The translations under genes and the position numbers were made by a program. Below, one piece after another: positions 8,312 through 14,811 of a DNA stretch of 24,519 bases. The stretch's first letter is position 1. Every line of letters begins with the position of its first letter. The DNA is from Deltaproteobacteria bacterium (GTDB taxonomy: Bacteria > SAR324 > JACQKK01), in contig JAOUPZ010000005.1 in NCBI GenBank assembly GCA_029879595.1, positions 1 to 24,519 on the forward strand, written 5' to 3'. The notes beneath the pieces were generated by a model. It made no database searches. It was not told the origin of the DNA and worked only from the letters and a program-made list of their open reading frames with translations.

Positions 8312-8331
8312 AAGGGGTTCGCCAACCCCTT
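8312..8331. repeat. Perfect 8-bp inverted repeat inside the 261-bp element
   Basis: AAGGGGTT (8312-8319), loop CGCC, AACCCCTT (8324-8331). It is followed by a G/C-rich stretch with smaller palindromes and then ATAATATTTTTTT. It could act as an extragenic palindrome or a terminator part for transcripts from either side. Confidence 0.6.
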
Positions 8332-8421
8332 CCGGGGGGTGCCGGGGGGCAGCGCCCACCGGCCCGCCGGAGGGATAATATTTTTTTGAGATAGCTTTAA
8401 GCATAACCGGTCCTGGCCGGA

Positions 8422-10194
8422 TCAGTCGCCCGGTTTCCCGCCCGCGTCCTGGCCGGACAGCTCCCTGGCCCGCCTCTGGTAATATTCCAGGGGTGCCTCC
8501 CCGGCTCCGCTTCCTTCCCGGGCCAGCACCAGGGCTCTCTGAGCCGCCTGCCGGGCCTGCTCGACATGGCCCAGCCTGTGATGGGCCTCGGCCAGGGTAT
8601 CCCAGATATAAGCGCTCTCGCTGCCCAGGATGGCCATCTGGGCCAGCCGCAGGCCCTCCTCCAGGTCCTCCCTGGGGGGATTCTGGTCCGTGACCATGAT
8701 CCAGGCCAGGTTGTTCAGGGTCACCGGATCATCGGGCGTGACCATCAGGATCAGGTTCAGATAGCGCCGGGCCTCCAGGTTGTTTCCCGCATCCATGGCC
8801 CGCGAAGCCATGAAGTTCAGCAGGTTCAGGTCCTTCCTCTGCGGTTCCACTATCCTGTCCGCGCGGTGGGCCAGGGCCCGTTCCGCCAGCCAGAGCTGCA
8901 CATCGGAGGCGAACAGCACCCCCTGGGAAAGGATGCCCGCCCCCAGCAGGACCAGCAGGGCCAGCTTGACCCGGCGCACCTGCCGGTCGTGCTCAGGCAG
9001 GGTTTCCGGCTGTCCTTCCGCCCCCCTCAGATATTCCACCCGCCGGTCTATTCCGTAGTGGTGCCAGTTGTCCCGGGCCACGGGAATGCCGTTGAGATGA
9101 GCCACCTTGTAGATGGCCCGGCGGAACGGCTCCAGCCCCACGCTCCGGCAGGCGTTGCCGTCCGCCTGCCGCTCAAAGGCCCGGCTCACATAGCCCATCC
9201 CGAACCGCAGGAACAGCAGCAGGGCCGCCAGTTCCAGGGCCACGTTGACCCACAGGGGAAAGCCATCCCCGCTGAGCCGGGTGAACCAGAACAGCAGGGT
9301 CAGTGCGGTCTGCACCAGCAGAAGGAATCCCAGGATGGAACCCAGCAGATACCACAGATGGTGGTACCGCAAATGCGCGGCCTCGTGGGCGGTCACCGCC
9401 CGCAGCTCGTCTTCCTCAAGATGCTGGGCCAGGGAGTTGCTCATCAGCAGGAACCGCAGACGGGGAAACAGCCCTATCACTCCGGCGGTGGCCACCCCGG
9501 ATATATAATCCGGCCAGGACAGTACGTCGGCGACCCGCACACCGTTGGCCGCCAGTTCCGCCCGCACAACCGCGTCGGCCCGTTCGGAGTGCAGGGGCTT
9601 CAGCCCCCAGCATACCCGCACCAGCCAGGGCATGAGCATGGAGGCCGTGAGCAGCATCAGTGACAGGAACACCAGCGGCTCAAGATAATCGGGCAGCAGG
9701 CCGCTCCAGTCGGCCAGGGGATGAAAGCCCATGGCCAGCGCCGACAGCAGTACCAGGGGCAGGGGAAGCCGCAGCGAGGCGGCAAGCTGGCCGGCCTGGG
9801 CCCGCCACAGGGCCGGTTTCCAGGGCGCATAGGGGTGCAGGGCCAGTCCGTCGGCGATCCAGAAGTTCAGCAGCAGGGCCCAGATGGAAGCTTCGCGGGC
9901 CATCCAGGAGGGCCAGCCCAGGGTGGCCAGATTCTGCGGCAGGTTCGTCAGGCTCAGGCCCCAGAACCAAAATCCGAGCAGCAGAATTCTGCGCCGGGAC
10001 AATCCGGAGGCCCCCCGGGGGCCCCCCACCACCGACGGCAGATGTCCCAGCATCAGCCCCAGTACCGGCAGGGCCGCATAGACCAGGGCGGTGATATACA
10101 CCGGATGGCCTGTGTGCGGCTGGATGTCCTCCAGTCCGGTCAGGGCGGCTGCGCCCGCCAGGGCGATCAGATGTGGCAGAAAGGGCAGGAACAT
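8422..10194 (-). CDS. Multi-spanning membrane M48-family metallopeptidase with C-terminal TPR repeats
   Basis: A 590-aa membrane protein. About six hydrophobic segments occupy the first 190 residues. They are followed by an M48 (HtpX/Ste24-like) zinc protease core: the zinc-binding HEAAH is at residues 270-274 (VTAHEAAHLRYHH) and the third-ligand glutamate is E341 in AFERQADGNA. More hydrophobic spans flank the core. After a last span near residue 430 the C-terminus (about 480-580) consists of TPR-like helices (PDDPVTLNNLAWIMV, YIWDTLAEAHHRLGHVEQAR), a protein-binding module not found in plain HtpX. Family knowledge suggests quality-control proteolysis of membrane proteins; the real substrate is unknown. 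It lies 37 bp after the predicted barrel gene on the same strand, probably co-transcribed. GGAG precedes the start at a long 12-nt spacing. Confidence 0.85.
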   Translation of the reverse strand: MFLPFLPHLIALAGAAALTGLEDIQPHTGHPVYITALVYAALPVLGLMLGHLPSVVGGPRGASGLSRRRILLLGFWFWGLSLTNLPQNLATLGWPSWMAREASIWALLLNFWIADGLALHPYAPWKPALWRAQAGQLAASLRLPLPLVLLSALAMGFHPLADWSGLLPDYLEPLVFLSLMLLTASMLMPWLVRVCWGLKPLHSERADAVVRAELAANGVRVADVLSWPDYISGVATAGVIGLFPRLRFLLMSNSLAQHLEEDELRAVTAHEAAHLRYHHLWYLLGSILGFLLLVQTALTLLFWFTRLSGDGFPLWVNVALELAALLLFLRFGMGYVSRAFERQADGNACRSVGLEPFRRAIYKVAHLNGIPVARDNWHHYGIDRRVEYLRGAEGQPETLPEHDRQVRRVKLALLVLLGAGILSQGVLFASDVQLWLAERALAHRADRIVEPQRKDLNLLNFMASRAMDAGNNLEARRYLNLILMVTPDDPVTLNNLAWIMVTDQNPPREDLEEGLRLAQMAILGSESAYIWDTLAEAHHRLGHVEQARQAAQRALVLAREGSGAGEAPLEYYQRRARELSGQDAGGKPGD

Positions 10195-10231
10195 TTTTCA
10201 GCAAACTCCAGGGCACCCCCGGAGGGCGGCA

Positions 10232-11035
10232 TCAGTGATTATAACCAAGGCCGAACAGCACCCGGCTGTGGGAAACCAGCGGCGTCCCGCCCCAGTAGGG
10301 GGAGGCAGCCAGCGTGAACGAGGCCACCAGGGTCTCGCCCAGGAAAATGGTGAGTCCGAGCCGCGCCGGGATGAACGGTTCGATGCGGTGGCGGTAATCA
10401 CCGTCTTCGTAGTCCACCAGGGCGTCCATCACTCCCAGGCCCAGGCCCAGTCCCAGGGCCAGATGCCGGCCCATGTGGAAATTCAGCACGGGGATCAGGG
10501 TGGCCTCGTGCACTGAAACAGCCCTGATATCCTTTGCGGTGGGCAGCCACCGGGCCTGGGCCATGGAAAGAGCCCAGGTGAAATAAACACGCTTGCGGGC
10601 GAAGGACCCGGCCACATATCCAAACCCGGTGTTGCGGGTGAATTCGGCCCGGGAGTCTCCCTGAGGGCGCAGCAGCACCGGGACTTCATAAACGTCGTGA
10701 TCGGGGGCGAAGGCCTCCCTGCCGGTGGAAAAACGGTTGAAGATATTATCGTCCGTTGACCCCTGGCTGTTGTCCTGTTCCCGGTCCGCCTGAAGGCTGG
10801 GCGATATTCCAGTTACCGGGGCGGATAGCAGGCTGAATGACCGGCCAGGGAGGGATAAGTCCTGGGCCCGTGCCTGCGGCTGCATCCACAGGAACACACC
10901 GGCCGCCAGCAAAAGTGCAAACAATGCCCTGGCGCCTGAAAGAGGCCGGGCCGGGCGGCTGCCGCAATCCGCGCCCCGCTGATCCGTCGGAATCGCCCCG
11001 CTGCGGACCCGGAAATCGTTTCTGCAAGGATGCAC
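10232..11035 (-). CDS. Predicted outer-membrane beta-barrel protein of unknown function
   Basis: I do not recognise a named family. The 267-aa frame starts at GTG (11033-11035). A hydrophobic signal-type segment spans about residues 36-56 (ALFALLLAAGVFLWM) and ends at QARA before QD, a good signal-peptidase site, so the true start may lie downstream of the GTG. The mature part has a short disordered acidic stretch, then alternating hydrophobic/aromatic strands: FGYVAGSFARKRVYFTWAL, HLALGLGLGLGVMDALVDY, RLGLTIFLGETLVASFTLAA, and a final strand VLFGLGYNH near the C-terminus. This fits a small outer-membrane barrel of about eight strands. It sits between the pentapeptide-repeat gene and the M48 peptidase gene, all on the minus strand. 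Confidence 0.7.
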   Translation of the reverse strand: MHPCRNDFRVRSGAIPTDQRGADCGSRPARPLSGARALFALLLAAGVFLWMQPQARAQDLSLPGRSFSLLSAPVTGISPSLQADREQDNSQGSTDDNIFNRFSTGREAFAPDHDVYEVPVLLRPQGDSRAEFTRNTGFGYVAGSFARKRVYFTWALSMAQARWLPTAKDIRAVSVHEATLIPVLNFHMGRHLALGLGLGLGVMDALVDYEDGDYRHRIEPFIPARLGLTIFLGETLVASFTLAASPYWGGTPLVSHSRVLFGLGYNH

Positions 11036-11069
11036 CTGATAATACCCGGGGAAGTTCTAGGCCGTGAGT

Positions 11070-11112
11070 GTCCATCTCGCATGGACATCCTGCCCCCATG
11101 GCTTTCCATGGG
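11070..11112. other. Two adjacent perfect hairpins between the pentapeptide and barrel genes
   Basis: GTCCAT (11070-11075), loop CTCGC, ATGGAC (11081-11086); then CCCATGG (11095-11101), loop CTTT, CCATGGG (11106-11112). Both lie in the 120-bp gap between the pentapeptide-repeat gene and the barrel gene. Neither has a T-run. They could be RNA processing or attenuation structures within a shared minus-strand transcript. Confidence 0.4.
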
Positions 11113-11155
11113 AACACGTTTCAAGGATTGATACTACTCCCTGTGGGGGCCGCTG

Positions 11156-12598
11156 TCAGCCGTGCAGGTTTTCCGGGCCGTTTTCCTGTGATTTATCCGG
11201 CGCGGGCTGCTGCTCCGGACCATCAGGCGCCCCGCCGGGGCCGGGCTGCTCCGGGGGTGTTCCGTTCAGCCTGTTTTGCGCCTCCAGTATCTCCGAAGGC
11301 AGGCTGGGCTCCTGCCGGTCTGGGGGTGTGTCCTGGGGGGATGAAGGAGGGTCAGCCTGCCGCCCGACCGGTCCGCCGGCCTGCTGTGATTCTACCTCCC
11401 CCCCGGGCTTTTCAACGTGCGTTTCAGTTCCGGCGCGGTAGTTGTGGGGCAGGCGCAGGGCTCCCCTGAAATCCGCCTGATCAAACATGTCCTCGCTCAT
11501 CACCGTGTGGGAAAGGTCCACTCCATCCCAGCTCACGTTGTCGATCTGGCAGTCCTCAAACACCACCCGGTCCATGCGCGCGCTCCTCCACTGGGTGCCG
11601 GATAGATTGCACTGGCGGAATATGACGTTGCTCAGGGAACTCTGGGCCAGGGAGGCCCCCCGCAGGTCGCAGTCAACGAACAGGTGGGGCTTTTCCTCCC
11701 GGGAGAGCGTGATCCTTCGCAGATCGGTGGATATGAAAAGGCACTGCTCATACAGATGGAGGCCCGTAAAGACCACCTCGGCGAAGGCGCAGCGTGAAAG
11801 ATCCTGCCCCCGGAGGCGCCCTCCGGGCAGGGCCTGTATGCTGAAGCTGTGGTCTTCATACCGGCGCGCTCTTTTGGGCAGTTCGGGAACGCTGAAATCG
11901 TGCTGGCGAAGTGAACCCTGGTTGGCCAGGGGCGAGGGATTGAGCTGGTTGTTCCAGGAACCCTGCCGGGCCTGGATATTCCCATTCTCCTGTCCGTTGG
12001 CGCTTTTGGAAGTTTTCCTGGCGTTGCGGCGCAGTTCCTCGGCCTGGGCCATCAGTGTTTCCACCACATCCGGCTTGATCACACCCTGTTCGTACATATC
12101 GTCCAGGGTCATCTGATCCCTGATCCGGGTTTTCTCCCATTCACCCTCCACGACCTTCTGGCGTCGCTGGTAGTTCTTGCGGGCCTTGTCATAGCCCCGG
12201 CGGTGGTGGCGTCTTTTCCAGGGGCTCAGCCGGGCCAGTTCCTCGTGCAGGGTCTTCCATTCCTCCCAGGCTTTTTCCAGGTCCTGAAAGGCCAGAAAAT
12301 AATCCTTATGCTCGTGGAAGGCCTTCTCCTCCAGTCCTTTGAGGCGGTATTCCAGGTGACGGATTTCAAACTCGACCGCGTCACGGGCCTTGCCGGACTT
12401 GGGCAGAAAGGCCCGCAGGCGCTTCAGGAGCTGCTTGGGGATGTCCTGCGATTTGGTGGAGAGCTTGGTGGGCAGGGGCCGCGATACCCGGAACCGACCA
12501 TGAAAAAACAGGTCGCGCACCAGTACCATGACCATGATCAAACCGAGAAACACGGTAATGCCCAGCGAATAGGCTGCAAATTCCAGTGCTGTTTCCAT
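11156..12598 (-). CDS. Membrane-anchored coiled-coil and pentapeptide-repeat protein
   Basis: No named family fits the whole 480-aa protein. One N-terminal membrane span (residues 8-29, AYSLGITVFLGLIMVMVLV) is followed by a basic region and a long charged helical, probably coiled-coil, segment (about 55-200, rich in Glu/Lys/Arg/Trp). A Gln/Asn-rich linker leads to a pentapeptide-repeat domain (about 258-382). Its repeats follow the A(D/N)LxX pattern: LRGQDLSRCAF, DLRGASLAQSSLSNVIF, CNLSGTQW, VDLSHTVM, ADFRGA, with a cysteine at a recurrent position. The tail (about 390-480) is Pro/Gly/Gln-rich and disordered. GAGG lies 4 nt before the ATG. Pentapeptide domains form right-handed beta-helices that often scaffold protein contacts. 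It is first in transcription order before the barrel and M48 genes. Confidence 0.8.
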   Translation of the reverse strand: METALEFAAYSLGITVFLGLIMVMVLVRDLFFHGRFRVSRPLPTKLSTKSQDIPKQLLKRLRAFLPKSGKARDAVEFEIRHLEYRLKGLEEKAFHEHKDYFLAFQDLEKAWEEWKTLHEELARLSPWKRRHHRRGYDKARKNYQRRQKVVEGEWEKTRIRDQMTLDDMYEQGVIKPDVVETLMAQAEELRRNARKTSKSANGQENGNIQARQGSWNNQLNPSPLANQGSLRQHDFSVPELPKRARRYEDHSFSIQALPGGRLRGQDLSRCAFAEVVFTGLHLYEQCLFISTDLRRITLSREEKPHLFVDCDLRGASLAQSSLSNVIFRQCNLSGTQWRSARMDRVVFEDCQIDNVSWDGVDLSHTVMSEDMFDQADFRGALRLPHNYRAGTETHVEKPGGEVESQQAGGPVGRQADPPSSPQDTPPDRQEPSLPSEILEAQNRLNGTPPEQPGPGGAPDGPEQQPAPDKSQENGPENLHG

Positions 12599-12667
12599 CC
12601 GACCTCGTTGGGCGCTGGCGCCCGGTGTCTGATTCCGCAGGGTACACGGCTACCCGGTTCGATCCTC

Positions 12668-12681
12668 CCGGACCGGTCCGG
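12668..12681. promoter_or_regulatory. 14-bp perfect palindrome in the divergent intergenic region
   Basis: CCGGACCGGTCCGG lies in the 205-bp gap between the divergent pentapeptide-repeat and metallophosphoesterase genes, and a second palindrome (GGTCCGGACC, 12675-12684) overlaps it. It might be an operator; all-G/C palindromes also arise by chance in G+C-rich DNA. A weak promoter reading toward the phosphoesterase is possible downstream: TTGTTT at 12717-12722 and TACGCT at 12741-12746, spacing 18. Confidence 0.3.
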
Positions 12682-12803
12682 ACCCCTGTCAGCGGAAAAA
12701 GGTTTTTCGCTGCCGGTTGTTTCAACCACGTCCATTCAGTTACGCTATGAGTTGTTAATACCCGAAACGGAGTCGGATTCCTACTCACAGGGCCAAAATC
12801 GGC

Positions 12804-13670
12804 ATGATCAGCATGTCAAAAGACTTTATTTTATTGCACATTTCGGACCTGCATCTGCATCGGCTGCCCTTAAATCCACTCAAATACCTTTCAAAGCGCG
12901 TGCTCGGGATGAGCAATCTGGTGCTGCGCCGGGCCCGGGAGTTTCCGCTGCAACGCGCTAAAAGCCTCGTGGAGCAGATATCAGCCAGTCACTGGGATCA
13001 CCTGCTGATCACGGGCGACCTGACACAGCTGGGTTTTCCCGAGGAGTTCCGTCTGGCCCGCGAGGTGCTGGCTCCGCTGCTGGAGCGTGGCCCGGAAAAG
13101 GTGACAGTGTTGCCGGGAAACCACGACAGGTATGTCGCGGAAGCCACACCCGGGGGGGCCTTCACCCGGTTTTTCGGGGAGTTTGCGCCGGTGGAAGGTC
13201 CGGCCGGGGGAATCCTGACCCGGCATTTGGCTGGCCCCTGGCATCTGGCCGGCTGGGATAGCGCGGCCCCGGCACCCTGGTTTTACGCCTCCGGCACGGT
13301 GCTGGAGCAGGCTCTGGAGGCCACCCGGGACTGGCTGGAGAGGCTGCCCCCCGGTTCACGGGCCATGGTGGCCAATCACTACCCGGTCGTGTTTCCTGCG
13401 CCCCATGCCTACAAACCCCGGCATGATCTCATCAACAATTCACGGCTGGAGGACTGGCTGCAGGAGGCCCCGGTGAGCCTGTATCTGCACGGGCACATCC
13501 ACCACAACTGGCGCGTAATTCTGCCCCGCCCCCTCAATCCCCTGGGCGATCTCGTCATTGTCAACTCAGCCGCCTCGACCCGGCTGCCACGCCCCGGCGA
13601 GGTCTCATCCTATCACCGGATTGTGCTGCGGGAAGCGGATTTTGAAGTGCAGCCGGTGCGGCTGGACTGA
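12804..13670 (+). CDS. Calcineurin-like metallophosphoesterase
   Basis: A 288-aa two-metal phosphoesterase with all family motifs: ISDLH (D15, H17), ITGDLTQ (D72), PGNHD (N106, H107), a later metal histidine in NHYPV (H192) and the GHIH box (H231, H233). The protein is soluble and has no signal peptide. It belongs to the broad group that includes cAMP phosphodiesterase CpdA-like and other nucleotide or lipid phosphatases; the sequence does not settle the substrate. A long basic stretch after motif I (PLKYLSKRVLGMSNLVLRR) recalls membrane-surface-binding members of the family. Starts at 12804 and 12813 are both possible; neither has a strong ribosome-binding site. It is divergent from the pentapeptide gene and convergent with the gene ending at 13715. 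Confidence 0.88.
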   Translation: MISMSKDFILLHISDLHLHRLPLNPLKYLSKRVLGMSNLVLRRAREFPLQRAKSLVEQISASHWDHLLITGDLTQLGFPEEFRLAREVLAPLLERGPEKVTVLPGNHDRYVAEATPGGAFTRFFGEFAPVEGPAGGILTRHLAGPWHLAGWDSAAPAPWFYASGTVLEQALEATRDWLERLPPGSRAMVANHYPVVFPAPHAYKPRHDLINNSRLEDWLQEAPVSLYLHGHIHHNWRVILPRPLNPLGDLVIVNSAASTRLPRPGEVSSYHRIVLREADFEVQPVRLD

Positions 13671-13718
13671 GAGCCAGCCGGCCTGCCGGGGGGCGGCCCC
13701 GGGGAGGGGCGGTCTCAG
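13667..13718. terminator. Bidirectional hairpin at a convergent gene junction, both stop codons in its arms
   Basis: CTGAGAGCC (13667-13675) pairs with GGTCTCAG (13711-13718) with one bulged G. The enclosed 35 nt are very G/C-rich and can pair further. The stop codon of the metallophosphoesterase (13668-13670) lies in the left arm and that of the opposite membrane protein gene (13715-13717) in the right arm. No T-run is present. Confidence 0.5.
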
Positions 13719-14110
13719 CGGGGCGGCAGATTCTTGGGGCTCAGGTAATGCAGGGCCAGGGCTGCTCCCAGCAGGTAGGTCAGCCAGTGGTGAGCCTGGC
13801 GGGCCCAGTTCCAGGTGTGCTCCCAGTAGATGAGAATCAGCACCCCGGACAGGATCAGCACCGCCGCCGACAGCAGTTGCAGCCCGCCGGAAATGGTGAT
13901 GCCGGTGACCCGGCGCAGCCAGTCGGAGTGGGCGTTGACGTGATCCCAGGCATACAGCGGGAACAGCACCAGGAAGAACAGGCCTCCGTAAATGTGCAAA
14001 AGGGAACTGAGCTTGCGGCCGGGCAGGGTGAACTCGAAGATCCTGGCCATGGCGATGGCCACGCCGGTGGCGATCAGTATTATTACCAGGGTGACGATGA
14101 TTTTTCTCAT
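13715..14110 (-). CDS. Small four-span membrane protein with conserved-looking histidines
   Basis: The 131-aa product has four hydrophobic segments (about 4-22, 36-56, 74-96, 107-125). Histidines sit at or near the ends of these spans: H39 (LLHIYGG), H57 and H61 (WDHVNAH), H98, H107/H108 (QAHHWL) and H121 (ALHYL). This spacing resembles small haem-b-binding membrane proteins of the cytochrome b561/DUF4405 type, but I cannot assign a family. It starts 47 bp after the nth stop on the same strand, so it may be the last gene of a lysC-nth transcript. It shares a hairpin with the convergent phosphoesterase gene. Confidence 0.65.
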   Translation of the reverse strand: MRKIIVTLVIILIATGVAIAMARIFEFTLPGRKLSSLLHIYGGLFFLVLFPLYAWDHVNAHSDWLRRVTGITISGGLQLLSAAVLILSGVLILIYWEHTWNWARQAHHWLTYLLGAALALHYLSPKNLPPR

Positions 14111-14157
14111 GACGATGCCGAATCAGGTTGTAGCGTGCCGGTTTTTATCAGGTCGCC

Positions 14158-14811
14158 TCAGGGAGCGGTTTTTTCGGGCCACCGGCATTCTACCGAGATC
14201 ACGCAGGCCGGGCAATCCGGCCGGCGGGCCTTGCACACATAGCGCCCGTGCAGAATGAGAAGGTGGTGGGCGTCGCGCAGATATTCCGGGGGCGTTATTT
14301 CCAGCAGCCGTTCCTCCACCTGGCCCACGGTTTTGCCGGGAGCCAGCCCGGTGCGGTTGGCCACCCGGAACACATGGGTGTCCACGGCCAGGGTGGGCTG
14401 GCCAAAGGCCACGTTCAGGATCACGTTGGCGCTCTTACGGCCCACTCCGGGAAGTTCCTCCAGCTCCTCGCGGCTCCGGGGCACCTGCCCGGAGTGCCTC
14501 TCCAGGATGATGCCGGCGGCTCTGACAAGGTTGCGGGCCTTGGTGGGGGCCAGTCCGATGGTGCGGATGGCCTGTCGCAGTCCCTCTTCCCCCAGTTCCA
14601 CGATGCCCCGGGGTGTGCCATGGCTGGCAAACAGCTCCCGGGTGACAAGGTTCACCGATTTATCGGTGGCCTGTGCGCTGAGCACCACCGCCACCAGCAG
14701 CTGAAAGGGCGAACCGAACTCCAGTTCGGGGCGGGGGGGCGGACCCCCCGCGGAAAGCAGCGCATATAGTCGCGCGGCGGACTGACGGTCTGGCGGAGCC
14801 GGCAGGCTCAA
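14158..14811 (-). CDS. nth: Endonuclease III (DNA glycosylase/AP lyase)
   Basis: Endonuclease III removes oxidised pyrimidines in base-excision repair and nicks the abasic site. The 217-aa protein has the helix-hairpin-helix LPGVGRKSANVIL with catalytic lysine K126, the catalytic aspartate D144 in VDTHVFRV, and the C-terminal [4Fe-4S] loop with the exact family spacing C193-x6-C200-x2-C203-x5-C209. The start codon is TTG (14809-14811), overlapping the lysC stop TGA in the sequence TTGA, with a GGAGG four bases upstream inside lysC. Translation is therefore probably coupled to lysC. The pairing with an amino-acid biosynthesis gene has no obvious functional meaning. Confidence 0.95.
   Translation of the reverse strand: MSLPAPPDRQSAARLYALLSAGGPPPRPELEFGSPFQLLVAVVLSAQATDKSVNLVTRELFASHGTPRGIVELGEEGLRQAIRTIGLAPTKARNLVRAAGIILERHSGQVPRSREELEELPGVGRKSANVILNVAFGQPTLAVDTHVFRVANRTGLAPGKTVGQVEERLLEITPPEYLRDAHHLLILHGRYVCKARRPDCPACVISVECRWPEKTAP

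Larger units (their letters stand above)
8140..8400. mobile_element. Candidate MITE-like non-coding element with terminal inverted repeats
   Basis: The left end (TTACAAGCCATCTCGAAATA, 8141-8160) and the reverse complement of the right end (TTAAAGCTATCTCAAAAAAA, read from 8400 to 8381) align with one gap and few mismatches, as imperfect terminal inverted repeats of about 20 bp. The ends abut direct repeats of 12 bp (GCATAACCGGTC at 8128-8139 and 8401-8412), or 13 bp including the preceding A. The interior has no convincing gene. It holds two strong hairpins (8169-8184 and 8312-8331), an AT-rich stretch near 8265-8290 and a G/C-rich stretch ending in a T-run (8381-8387). Such a structure fits a small non-autonomous element or an extragenic repeat family. 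A direct repeat of 12-13 bp is longer than most target duplications, so the mobile reading is inference. Confidence 0.45.

Noticed and set aside
8189..8389. 66-aa plus-strand frame inside the 261-bp element
   Set aside because: It crosses hairpins and a T-run, has no ribosome-binding site, and its Gly/Pro/Arg-rich sequence reflects the repeat's G/C-rich palindromes.
8566..9663. 365-aa plus-strand frame opposite the M48 gene
   Set aside because: Gln/Pro/His-rich low-complexity shadow; the opposite strand carries the protease motifs.
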